From positions 3,968,001 through 4,032,000 of the forward strand of contig NZ_CP126110.1 of assembly GCF_030123405.1 (NCBI RefSeq): 64,000 nucleotides of DNA. Direction: 5' to 3'. A program made the translations under genes and the position numbers. This document shows positions 50,181-57,859 of this stretch, piece by piece (positions within the stretch are counted from its first letter, which is position 1; each line of letters opens with the position of its first letter). Under the pieces are notes generated by a model. That model made no database searches. It was not told where the DNA came from and saw only the letters and a program-made list of their open reading frames with translations. Source of the DNA: Neobacillus sp. WH10. Lineage in GTDB: Bacteria > Bacillota > Bacilli > Bacillales > Cytobacillaceae.

Positions 50181-50792
50181 CTATTTTAAAAGCCGCTGCA
50201 GGGCTTTTTTTATGTATTGGTCGGTTGACAGCTGTTCTTTCCTTATCTCAGGTGAAATCTTTTTAATCTCTTTTTCTGAATAGCCAAGGGCCTTCAGGGC
50301 AAGGATAGCTTCGTCAAAGGCCGAATTAGTGGCTTGTGTATGTACGGGAAACTGGTCGGCATTAAATAGATTCGGGAAGTAATCGGGCACAATATCCTGT
50401 AGTTTCCCTTTTAAGTCAAGAATCATTTGCCGAGCTGTTTTTTTCCCAACACCAGGGAATTTTACCAGGAAGCTTTCATCTTCGTTTTCTATCGCTTGGA
50501 CCACCTGCTGTACTTCACCGGAAGCAAGAATGGCGAGCGCCCCTTTTGGCCCAATTCCGGAAACATTTAATAATTTTGTAAAAAGTCTTTTCTCTTCTCT
50601 TGTTTCAAAGCCGTAGAGTGCCATGATGTCTTCTCGAACGTAATGATAAGTATAGATTGTTATTATTGTTTCCATCTTACCAGCATATATAAACGGGTTT
50701 GGTGTTGAGATTTGATAGCCAATGCCATTATTTTCAATGACAATATATTCTGGACCAACAAATTCGACGGTTCCTTTTATAAATTCATACAA
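50181..50792 (-). CDS. ruvA: Holliday junction branch migration complex subunit RuvA
   Basis: Binds four-way junctions as a tetramer and recruits RuvB. Start TTG 50792 follows AGAGGAGAG at 7 nt and gives MYEFIKGTVEFVGPEYIVIE, 203 residues as expected; the frame is open further upstream without support. Domain I OB fold (1-62), tandem HhH domain II with LLNVSGIGPKGALAIL (about 72-87) and FPGVGKKTARQMILDLKGK, and domain III from about 155 (SAFDEAILALKALGYSEKEI). Confidence 0.97.
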   Translation of the reverse strand: MYEFIKGTVEFVGPEYIVIENNGIGYQISTPNPFIYAGKMETIITIYTYHYVREDIMALYGFETREEKRLFTKLLNVSGIGPKGALAILASGEVQQVVQAIENEDESFLVKFPGVGKKTARQMILDLKGKLQDIVPDYFPNLFNADQFPVHTQATNSAFDEAILALKALGYSEKEIKKISPEIRKEQLSTDQYIKKALQRLLK

Positions 50793-50933
50793 TCGTATTC
50801 TCTCCTCTAGTTTGAACCCCACATTGGATGGACCTGCTGTGAAATTCATGCTGTCTTTCATTTTATCATAAGTAATGAAAGTAGTTGAAGAAAATCGTCC
50901 CTATATGAAAAGTCAAATTATTCAGTCTTGCCG

Positions 50934-50985
50934 ATTCGCTGATAAATTTCTAATTCGCTAACATCTCCTCTAAATCCGCTGATAA
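50934..50985. repeat. About-21-bp-phase ATTCGCTGATAA array
   Basis: ATTCGCT or ATCCGCT starts at 50934, 50953 and 50974 (steps 19 and 21), usually followed by GATAA. It lies directly 3' of the bofC terminator. No gene is seen in 50793-51076. Confidence 0.6.
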
Positions 50986-51029
50986 CCTTGAATAAAGAAT
51001 AAAAAAAGTGCTTTGCCTAGGAAAATTAC

Positions 51030-51066
51030 AAAAAAAATCAGGCTGAATTTCAAAATCAGTCTGATT
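51030..51066 (-). terminator. Terminator after bofC
   Basis: AATCAGACTGA/TCAGCCTGATT stem with one mismatch, followed by seven T residues on the minus strand. Confidence 0.8.
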
Positions 51067-51076
51067 CGGGGTCGTC

Positions 51077-51622
51077 CTATTCTTTTTTTAACGAATAAGG
51101 CTTAAATGTTTCTAATACTTCAACATAATGATCTTTTGATTTAATTGGGATGCCTTGAATCAGCTCTTCTTGTATTTTACTTTCGAGCTTCTTGATATCT
51201 ATTTGAAAAAAAGATTGAATAATTCGTGATTGACCAGGCCTTCCATTAAAAATGGTCAGTATACCGTCTTCAGTAACACCAAAAAATCCATTTGCTTTCA
51301 GCAATGGTGATATATCATCAACTTGTTTTCTAAATACAAACGTCGATCCATTAATATCTGTAAACTGCCACTGGTCATATTTAGCCCAAAAACTCTCCAT
51401 TGACCAACATGTCTCTTGGACTACTTCCTGACTTAATTCTCCATCAAGATAGACCCTTTCCAAAATAACCGTCATGTTTAGTGGCTGGGGCATTTGGTGG
51501 TTACCCTGTTGTGCAGCAGAGCCTGTCATTATCATTCCTGGTGCTCTACCAATAAACATGAAGAGAATAACAGCAAATACGGCTAATCCAAACCGGTACA
51601 TTGCTAACTCATTAACCCTCAT
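51077..51622 (-). CDS. bofC: Forespore protein BofC
   Basis: Intermembrane-space protein that restrains the SpoIVB protease and so times sigma-K activation in B. subtilis. I choose ATG 51622 (GAGGTG, 6 nt), 181 residues. An N-terminal membrane or signal segment lies at about 10-30 (FGLAVFAVILFMFIGRAPG). The BofC N domain has VTVILERVYLDGELSQE-like sequence near 50, and the C domain KQVDDISPLLKANGFFGV and GRPGQSRIIQSFFQIDIKKL. It is somewhat longer than the B. subtilis protein. Other sporulation checkpoint genes spoIVFA/B are at the right edge of the window. Confidence 0.92.
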   Translation of the reverse strand: MRVNELAMYRFGLAVFAVILFMFIGRAPGMIMTGSAAQQGNHQMPQPLNMTVILERVYLDGELSQEVVQETCWSMESFWAKYDQWQFTDINGSTFVFRKQVDDISPLLKANGFFGVTEDGILTIFNGRPGQSRIIQSFFQIDIKKLESKIQEELIQGIPIKSKDHYVEVLETFKPYSLKKE

Positions 51623-51711
51623 GTTACTCACCTCTTATTGTTAAAGATTTAACATTCTTTTCAGTTCTAGTTTAGCCTTCTTCTGCCTTTTTAATCCGAA
51701 TGAGATTATTA

Positions 51712-51749
51712 AAAAAAGAGAGGCAAAGCCTCGAGTGCTTTGCCCTTTT
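51712..51749. terminator. Terminator after the sporulation lipoprotein gene
   Basis: GGCAAAGC/GCTTTGCC stem with a 7-nt loop and T-rich flanks on both sides. Confidence 0.85.
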
Positions 51750-51764
51750 TCGAGTGAAAGAGGA

Positions 51765-52457
51765 TTACCGTCCTCCTTTGTTACGCTGAAAATCATTATG
51801 AATGTTGCGGTCACGGCCGAGGGTTCCCTCATCCGTAATAACAGTTACTGTTCGTCCCATTGCGTAAGGCTTCACCGCATTCTTTATGGCTCTCTTTGTA
51901 TCAGCTGCTTTATTCGTATCATATAAATTCACCGAAACAATGACTGTATTTCCGTATGCTACTGACCTTACATCCTGGACATTATCAATTGCTGCTACTT
52001 TGTTTCTAATTTTATTGGAAAAATCGTCCTGGAAATTTGGATTTGTAGCAACTCCAGTGTTTCCCATATTTGTACTCAAATGACCGTGATAATTCATATC
52101 ACTCATACTAAAACGATTGTCTCGTTGGAAAAAGTTTTGATCCTTTTTTGCTAACGGGGTTGTTGGATTTTTGGGATTCCCATTTTCGTCTCTAGTCTGC
52201 TGCTGCTTTCTATTTTGTTCGTTAATAACCTGATCCTCTTCCCCGAAACTATGATCCATCATTTCAGTTATCGCACCATCATTATCCCTCAATAACTCAT
52301 TTCCATTGTTCGGGTGATTTTCATTGGAATAATACCCAATTGGTCGTGCTGGATTGCTGTTTTCATTTACTCCTGCACGATTATTATCACTTGTACATCC
52401 CGCAGCACCTAACATCAAGAATGCGGAAAGAGGAATCATCCACTGTTTCTTATTCAA
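51765..52457 (-). CDS. YhcN/YlaJ family sporulation lipoprotein (CoxA-like)
   Basis: 230-residue lipoprotein: signal peptide MNKKQWMIPLSAFLMLGAAG with lipobox LGAAGC, so cysteine 21 is the lipidated residue. A low-complexity Asn/Gln-rich linker follows (about 25-115). The C-terminal YhcN/YlaJ domain includes NKIRNKVAAIDNVQDVRSVA, GNTVIVSVNL and GRTVTVITDEGTLGRDRNIH. Near safA in B. subtilis stands coxA (YrbB), a cortex-associated member of this family, so this may be its orthologue; sequence alone does not decide. Likely spore-specific. Confidence 0.82.
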   Translation of the reverse strand: MNKKQWMIPLSAFLMLGAAGCTSDNNRAGVNENSNPARPIGYYSNENHPNNGNELLRDNDGAITEMMDHSFGEEDQVINEQNRKQQQTRDENGNPKNPTTPLAKKDQNFFQRDNRFSMSDMNYHGHLSTNMGNTGVATNPNFQDDFSNKIRNKVAAIDNVQDVRSVAYGNTVIVSVNLYDTNKAADTKRAIKNAVKPYAMGRTVTVITDEGTLGRDRNIHNDFQRNKGGR

Positions 52458-52480
52458 GCGAAAAACCCCCTCAAAACAAT

Positions 52481-52503
52481 CTGAGCATGCATTACATGCT
52501 CAT
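52481..52503. other. Inverted repeat upstream of the lipoprotein gene
   Basis: GAGCATG and CATGCTC flank 5 nt just upstream of the ribosome site (GAGGGGG). It could be an operator or leader hairpin. Confidence 0.35.
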
Positions 52504-52611
52504 TTATAGGGTGCAATTATCATGGCCATTTCATTCGCTTGACTTATATGCCATTAATCACCAATCCAACATGGAACTTCAACTCATTAAAAAATCCAGC
52601 CTAACAAAATA

Positions 52612-52722
52612 AAGACGGTGTTAACAGACCTAGATTTCACCTTGTTCATCACAAAAAAAATATATTTATTACTTTGATTGGACATGCTGATTTACAATTG
52701 TTGTGCTCCGCCCCTTTTCCAG
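52612..52722 (+). repeat. Dispersed repeat family IV, copy 3
   Basis: AATAAAGACGGTGTTAACAG start, CCTAGATTTCACC next, GTGCTCCGCCCCTTTTCC end, adjacent to the 3' end of the phosphotransferase-like gene. Confidence 0.72.
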
Positions 52723-52728
52723 CCATAA

Positions 52729-53718
52729 TTATTTTAATAATTCCTGTAATTGATCAATAAATTTTTTTCTAGCGTAAAACTGACTGATGGAAAGTTCCAG
52801 TACTTGATTAAGCTTTGCTTGATCATTATACGATTTTTCTCGAATTAATCGATTCCATTCTCGAAAAATATCGGCAGGATAAGCTAAGGCATACAAAAAG
52901 GCCTCTTCTGATAAATATTTTTTTATTTGCTTTAAACTTGCAAGCTTTTTAAATGACCAGTCGATGTGGGGCAGAATCCTGTTAGCATATTGTAAATAAT
53001 CGAATGACGGGGGTCCGATGCTGATTAAATCAAAATCAATTAAATGTAAGCTTCCTTTCCTGTCACGTAAAAAATTATGATGGGCCACATCACCATGAAG
53101 GATAGCAAAAGGCTCATTTCGAAAAAAGCTGCCATGCTTTTCCATACCCATCAGTGACCAATCGGCCCATGATATCATTTCTGAGATAAATGGTTCATTC
53201 ATAAAATATCGTAGAAAGGGAAGGTTATTTGAAAAAATATGGAGCCTCTCCCTCCATTTTTCTTTTAAATGACCTTTTGGGAGCAAAGTTCGATAACGGT
53301 ATTCAAAAGACGCTGTAATCTGATGAAAATGTTCTAAAAGCTCAATCCCCTCTTGACGATTCTTTTGTGTATGAAAAGAAAAGGGTGTTTTATTGGGAGC
53401 AATGTACTCGATACAGCCAAAGTAGGTTCCTTCAAAAAAAAGCTGTTCTTTCACTGGGGGAGCTAAAAACAAATATGTTTTTAAAAACCCCTCTTTTTTT
53501 AGAGTAGCTGTAAACGCTTCTTGAAGCCTAAGCCTGCTATTTTTATGATATCCTTTCATAATGTAGGTATGTTTAGCGGTTTTTAATAAAAAAACTAAAT
53601 TTCGTATTGGTTTAAATTGGACAATTTTTTCAAAAAACTGCAACTGAAAATAAGAGAGGAGACGATTAAAATAATCATCGTCCCCTTTTTTGTTTAATGA
53701 AGTATTAAATGCTTTCAT
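52729..53718 (-). CDS. Phosphotransferase-fold protein (APH/CotS-like), coupled to safA
   Basis: 329-residue cytosolic protein starting MKAFNTSLNKKGDDDYFNRL. The kinase-like C-lobe has the APH motif AILHGDVAHHNFL and the metal motif HLIDFDLISIGPPSFDYLQY, so catalytic residues are present. The N-lobe is diverged (FLLKTAKHTYIMKGYH). Spore coat kinases and proteins CotS, CotI, YsxE and YutH share this fold, and the start lies inside safA (14-nt overlap), so a spore coat role is likely. The substrate is unknown. There is no clear ribosome site, fitting translational coupling. Confidence 0.8.
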   Translation of the reverse strand: MKAFNTSLNKKGDDDYFNRLLSYFQLQFFEKIVQFKPIRNLVFLLKTAKHTYIMKGYHKNSRLRLQEAFTATLKKEGFLKTYLFLAPPVKEQLFFEGTYFGCIEYIAPNKTPFSFHTQKNRQEGIELLEHFHQITASFEYRYRTLLPKGHLKEKWRERLHIFSNNLPFLRYFMNEPFISEMISWADWSLMGMEKHGSFFRNEPFAILHGDVAHHNFLRDRKGSLHLIDFDLISIGPPSFDYLQYANRILPHIDWSFKKLASLKQIKKYLSEEAFLYALAYPADIFREWNRLIREKSYNDQAKLNQVLELSISQFYARKKFIDQLQELLK

Positions 53719-55420
53719 CACTGTAACCTGGCATACCGTAAGGATTTGTACCGACTGGCCCCATTCCATATGGATTCATATATGGGGGCTGGGCAACATT
53801 GACAGGTCCTGTATAGGGGGCACTGTATATTGGCGGTGTCGGTGGGACAAAGTTTGTCGGTACAGCATTTGGTGCCGCGGCAGCAGGTTGCATGACATCC
53901 AAAGAAGTCTTCGATCCACAGCCGCAGTCAACCATTGCACCTGTTCCTACAGGCAGCCCCTGAGATGAACGGCCCTGCATGAATGGCATTTGATCATAGG
54001 AAACAGGTGCGACCATATCTGACGATTCAAAACCATATCCTCCCATTACTTGTTGTCCTGGCGCTCCCATTTGGGGATAACCGTATGGGGAGCCTCCCAT
54101 ACCAGGTCCTGCCCCAGGGTAACCGGTCGGTGCGGATGCTGGATATCCCGTTGGCATTTGTCCGTATCCCGCTGGTACTTCACTGTAACTTGTTGGCATC
54201 TGACTATATCCTGCCGGCATCTGCTGTCCGTATCCTGCAGGCATTTCACTGTAACTTGTTGGCATCTGACTATATCCTGCTGGCATCTGCTGTCCGTATC
54301 CTGCAGGCATTTCACTGTAACTTGTTGGCATCTGACTATATCCTGCTGGCATCTGCTGTCCGTATCCTGCAGGCATTTCACTGTAGCTTGTTGGCATTTG
54401 ACTATATCCTGCTGGCATCTGCTGTCCGTATCCTGCAGGCATTTCACTGTAACTTGTTGGCATCTGACTATATCCTGCTGGCATCTGTCCATATCCTGAA
54501 TCCATCATTGGCTGCTGAAATACAGTGCCTTGAGCACCCATCACAGCTCCCGGGTTGTACGCTGGATTTACAACTGGCATTTGCAGCATAAATGATGACG
54601 ATTCATCATGGAAAAATTGTCCAGGCATGACTGATGTACCAGCCACGGTTGGAGCGACGCCTGGAGTACCATGAATCATACCCGGCGGCGGAACCATTGC
54701 CATTCCTTGTGAATATGGCATCATAGGTGGTACCGGGAAACCGCCAAATGGCGGGCAGAACCCAGGCCCTGGCATTACTGGTGTGACAGGGACACAATAT
54801 TCCTGGGGCATCTCACAAGGTGCTTCCTGTACAGGCAGTGGCGCCGGAATTGGAATTTCCTTCTTTGGTAGGATATTTGCAGGTTTTGGCGGCAGATTCG
54901 GCTGCACGGTCATATTGGCCATGTTTGTCATATAATAATTACTAACATCAATTTCTGGGACTACTTGTAGAGGCATTTTCGGAGTATAGGGTGCTTTTGG
55001 TGCTTCTTTGATGATAGGTGCTTCTTTGATGATAGGCGCTTCTTTTTTCGGTACTTCCTTTATTGGCATTTCTTTAATAGGTACTTCCTTTTTTGGTACC
55101 TCCTTTATCGGCACTTCTTTAATAGGTACTTCCTTTTTCGGTACCTCCTTTAACGGCATTTCTTTAATAGGCATTTCCTTAGGCTTCGCTTTGGCAAACG
55201 GGTGCTCAGCAATGGGCACTTCCTTTTTTACTCCTATATTGATTGTCCCTTCTTTTTTTACGGATCCCCCAGAGGTTGGAACCTTTATTTTCATACCGGG
55301 CATAATCATATCAGGGTTGCTGAGCTGTGAATTCATCTTTTTCAGCTCTTCAAAATTCACGCCGTACTTCTTGGCGATTTTCCAAAGAGTATCCCCTTTC
55401 TGTACGATATGGATCTTCAC
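53705..55420 (-). CDS. safA: Spore coat assembly protein SafA
   Basis: Morphogenetic protein of the inner spore coat, 571 residues from GTG 55420 (GGAGGG, 8 nt). The LysM domain at 1-46 (MKIHIVQKGDTLWKIAKKYG) anchors it to the cortex. A KEVP/KEMP repeat region follows (about 75-150), then Pro/Met-rich linkers, and five near-identical 22-residue units with YSQMPTSYSEMPAGY (about 305-415). A single CGCGSK lies near the C-terminus. The repeats differ from the B. subtilis protein, which is shorter. The phosphotransferase-like gene downstream overlaps its stop. Confidence 0.9.
   Translation of the reverse strand: MKIHIVQKGDTLWKIAKKYGVNFEELKKMNSQLSNPDMIMPGMKIKVPTSGGSVKKEGTINIGVKKEVPIAEHPFAKAKPKEMPIKEMPLKEVPKKEVPIKEVPIKEVPKKEVPIKEMPIKEVPKKEAPIIKEAPIIKEAPKAPYTPKMPLQVVPEIDVSNYYMTNMANMTVQPNLPPKPANILPKKEIPIPAPLPVQEAPCEMPQEYCVPVTPVMPGPGFCPPFGGFPVPPMMPYSQGMAMVPPPGMIHGTPGVAPTVAGTSVMPGQFFHDESSSFMLQMPVVNPAYNPGAVMGAQGTVFQQPMMDSGYGQMPAGYSQMPTSYSEMPAGYGQQMPAGYSQMPTSYSEMPAGYGQQMPAGYSQMPTSYSEMPAGYGQQMPAGYSQMPTSYSEMPAGYGQQMPAGYSQMPTSYSEVPAGYGQMPTGYPASAPTGYPGAGPGMGGSPYGYPQMGAPGQQVMGGYGFESSDMVAPVSYDQMPFMQGRSSQGLPVGTGAMVDCGCGSKTSLDVMQPAAAAPNAVPTNFVPPTPPIYSAPYTGPVNVAQPPYMNPYGMGPVGTNPYGMPGYSDESI
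54180..54510 (-). repeat. 66-bp coding tandem repeat in safA, five copies
   Basis: ACTTGTTGG-type landmarks recur at 54188, 54254, 54320, 54386 and 54452, exactly 66 bp apart and almost identical in bases. They encode a 22-residue unit. Confidence 0.92.
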
Positions 55421-55451
55421 TCTGATTTCCCTCCTATGGCATAAGTCCATA

Positions 55452-55460
55452 TAGTGTATG
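55452..55460 (-). promoter_or_regulatory. Sporulation-type -10 element of safA
   Basis: CATACACTA on the minus strand fits the sigma-K -10 CATAnnnTA and also the sigma-E -10 CATACAnT. No -35 could be fixed. Confidence 0.5.
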
Positions 55461-55632
55461 TGAAAATGGGCAAAGTGCTAACATTCTTCAAAAAAACTTA
55501 TGCTATTTTTTTAATAAATATGTTAGGCATAACGGAATTTACGATTAACCTGCACCTTTGAGTAAGTTTTATTTTTAGTAGCAGTATGTTAATATTGGGT
55601 ATTATGCTTACTGTAAGGAGCGGTTTTTACAT

Positions 55633-56169
55633 ATGGAACAAAAAAAGATTCTTGGGGAAGATCGGAGAAAATTTATTTTACAATTGCTAAAAGAAAGCAG
55701 TACTCCAATTACTGGGAGCGATTTAGCCGAGCAAACCAATGTAAGTAGACAAGTGATTGTAGGGGATATCACGCTTCTAAAGGCAAAAAATGAACCGATT
55801 ATTGCCACAAGCCAAGGCTACATTTATTTAAAGCAGAGTTCCAGCATGCCAGTATTTGAAAGAACGATTGCTTGCATGCATACTCCAAAAGATACAGAAA
55901 AGGAACTAAATTTATTAGTGGATCACGGCGTTTTAGTGAAGGATGTAAAAATTGAACATGCGGTTTACGGCGATTTAACTGCATCGATTATGGTTTCTAA
56001 CCGCCAGGAAGTAAAGCAATTTTTAAAAAGATTGGAAACAACACAAGCCTCATTACTATCGGAGTTAACAGGCGGCTTCCATCTACATACCATTTCAGCC
56101 ACTACTGAACAGGCTCTCAATAAAGCTGAATCCGCATTAAAGGCGGAAGGCATATTGCTTGAATCATAA
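55633..56169 (+). CDS. niaR: NAD biosynthesis repressor NiaR (YrxA)
   Basis: Nicotinate-responsive repressor, 178 residues, starting MEQKKILGEDRRKFILQLLK. The N-terminal HTH_11 domain (about 12-60) has TGSDLAEQTNVSRQVIVGDI and the C-terminal 3H domain carries conserved histidines in CMHTPKD, DVKIEHAVYGDLTA and GGFHLHTIS. AAGGAG is 12 nt from ATG, a wide spacing. In B. subtilis it stands next to the nadBCA operon that it represses; those genes are absent here, so its targets lie elsewhere. Confidence 0.92.
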   Translation: MEQKKILGEDRRKFILQLLKESSTPITGSDLAEQTNVSRQVIVGDITLLKAKNEPIIATSQGYIYLKQSSSMPVFERTIACMHTPKDTEKELNLLVDHGVLVKDVKIEHAVYGDLTASIMVSNRQEVKQFLKRLETTQASLLSELTGGFHLHTISATTEQALNKAESALKAEGILLES

Positions 56170-56173
56170 TAAT

Positions 56174-56200
56174 GACCCGGATAGCACCGGGTCTTTTTTG
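56174..56200. terminator. Terminator after niaR
   Basis: GACCCGG/CCGGGTC stem with a 6-nt loop and T6 on the plus strand. On the minus strand it may also end pheA. Confidence 0.88.
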
Positions 56201-56227
56201 ATTATTGGGTAAAAATCTGGCATCCAT

Positions 56228-57085
56228 TTATTTTTCAAAATCCACCATCTTGGAAGGATAACTTCCTAAAACCTTCACACCGCAGCCTAATGCCTCCAGT
56301 TCAGCAATTGCACCAGGAATCAATACTTCATCGAGCTTCATTTCAAGGTCAATAATGAAAAAGTAATTACCGATACCTGTTTTCATTGGCCTGGATTCAA
56401 TTTTAGAAAGGTTTAATTTTCTCCAAGCAAAGGCAGATAACACCTGATGGAGAGCACCAGCCTGATCAGATGGGAGGGTAACCATGAGCGTCGTTTTGTA
56501 ATGCGCTGAACCGCTAATCGACTCAAAATCTAAGTTTTGTTCTGACAGAACAAAAAAGCTTGTATGATTATAATCAAAATCATGAATATTTTTTTGCACG
56601 ATTTCTAATCCGTATTCCTTGGCCGCTAATTCATTGGCAATCGCCGCTGCAGTCATTTCAGGGTTTTCCATCACCATCTTTGCAGCTGCCGCTGTAGACG
56701 AAACACTATCGATTGGCACTCCTTTAAAATGGGTATGCAGGAACTTATGGCACTGGGCAATAGCATGGGAATGGCTGAACACCATGCTTACCTCTTGCCA
56801 TCTTTCCTTATTTGCAGGATGAACCATCAAATGCTGCTTGATTGGAAGCGTAATTTCGCCAACAATCGGAATTTGAACGACATGGGTTAAATAATCAAGG
56901 GTTATATTTACTGAGCCTTCGAGGGCATTCTCAACTGGAACTACTGCTAAATCTACTTTTTTATCAACAATAGCATCTATACTTTCAGGAATTGTGCGAT
57001 ACGGCTCAAGCTCGTATCCATGAAATACCTTTTTTACTGCGAGTTCGGTAAAAGTTGCTTTTGGTCCTAAGAAACCAACTTTCAT
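56228..57085 (-). CDS. pheA: Prephenate dehydratase
   Basis: Converts prephenate to phenylpyruvate in phenylalanine synthesis. 285 residues, monofunctional form without chorismate mutase. N-terminal GFLGPKATFTELAVKKVFHG (about 4-23), VVPVENALEGSVNITLDYL, the catalytic-site segment YNHTSFFVL (Thr in the conserved THTSF-like motif reads HTSF), and an ACT domain from about 200 with SKIESRPMKTGIGNYFFIID (the ESRP motif for Phe feedback). It is the last gene of the obg-pheB-pheA run. Confidence 0.96.
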   Translation of the reverse strand: MKVGFLGPKATFTELAVKKVFHGYELEPYRTIPESIDAIVDKKVDLAVVPVENALEGSVNITLDYLTHVVQIPIVGEITLPIKQHLMVHPANKERWQEVSMVFSHSHAIAQCHKFLHTHFKGVPIDSVSSTAAAAKMVMENPEMTAAAIANELAAKEYGLEIVQKNIHDFDYNHTSFFVLSEQNLDFESISGSAHYKTTLMVTLPSDQAGALHQVLSAFAWRKLNLSKIESRPMKTGIGNYFFIIDLEMKLDEVLIPGAIAELEALGCGVKVLGSYPSKMVDFEK

Positions 57086-57167
57086 TGCTTCCCCACTCTC
57101 CTAATATAAATGAGCAAGCGCTTGTTCAGCACTATTGCTATTTTTCAAAATTTTGCATCACATTTAT

Positions 57168-57200
57168 TTAAAAAGAAAGCTGAGAGCAGGCTCCAGCGGA
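57168..57200 (-). terminator. Possible terminator between pheB and pheA
   Basis: GCTGGAGC...GCTCTCAGC imperfect stem followed by TTTCTTTTT on the minus strand. It may attenuate pheA. Confidence 0.4.
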
Positions 57201-57210
57201 TAAAAGTCCA

Positions 57211-57660
57211 CTATGCACCAGTTCCCAGCACCTCAACCTTCTCGACAAATTCAAGTCTTTGTAAGTTTGCAAGTAAATCGTCGAGCTCTGTTGTGATATT
57301 CGATGTGTTTAATGACAATGTCACATTTGCTCTGCCTTGTAGCGGTATCGTTTGGTGAATCGTTAAGACATTACAACCTGACGCCGCTACGACACTTAAC
57401 AATTTTGACAGTGTCCCGGAGCGATCTTCCAAATGAAAGAAGAGTGAGATGATTTTTTCCTTTTGGATCGTTGAAAAAGGAAACACGGTATCCCTGTATT
57501 TGTAAAAGGCACTTCTGCTCAAATCTACCTTTTGAACGGCATCTGCAATCGATTCAGCCTTGCCCCTTTCAAGCATGTCTTTCACATCAATCGTTTTCTT
57601 CATCGCTTCCGGCAAAACATCCTCACGGACCAAATAATATTTTTTATCAAAATTATCCAT
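57211..57660 (-). CDS. pheB: ACT domain protein PheB (UPF0735)
   Basis: 149 residues from ATG 57660 beginning MDNFDKKYYLVREDVLPEAM. The N-terminal part (20-70) is helical with ADAVQKVDLSRSAFYKYRDT, a helix-turn-helix-like pattern; the C-terminal ACT domain (about 75-149) begins HLEDRSGTLSKLLSVVAASG. B. subtilis PheB has sometimes been called chorismate mutase, but the sequence shows only a small-molecule-binding ACT domain, so a regulatory role is more likely. It lies 125 nt upstream of pheA. Confidence 0.88.
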   Translation of the reverse strand: MDNFDKKYYLVREDVLPEAMKKTIDVKDMLERGKAESIADAVQKVDLSRSAFYKYRDTVFPFSTIQKEKIISLFFHLEDRSGTLSKLLSVVAASGCNVLTIHQTIPLQGRANVTLSLNTSNITTELDDLLANLQRLEFVEKVEVLGTGA

Positions 57661-57751
57661 TTTCACTCTACCTCATTCTCTTACAAAACATAAAAGGGAT
57701 TCATGCCACCATCTACTTCGAACTAAAATTATTCAAAGAACTAGCCTGCCA

Positions 57752-57853
57752 TAAAAAAAGGCGGTGTGATTAGTGCAAGGCTTCTCTTATTTTGCCTCGT
57801 AAAACCACGATTGGATGTACTAATTCGTTTTTGCGCCGCTCCGCCCTTTTTCC
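57752..57853 (+). repeat. Dispersed repeat family IV, copy 4
   Basis: AAAAAAGGCGGTGTG start and GCGCCGCTCCGCCCTTTTTCC end (split: GCGCCGCTCC, GCCCTTTTTCC). The best terminal inverted repeat of the family. It can fold as a terminator on the minus strand (GGGCGG...CCGCC then T7). It ends next to the obg stop. Confidence 0.78.
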
Positions 57854-57859
57854 TACAAA

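Noticed and set aside
53983..54591. Long plus-strand frames opposite safA (about 200 and 149 codons)
   Set aside because: They are shadows of the 66-bp safA repeats on the other strand, without start signals.
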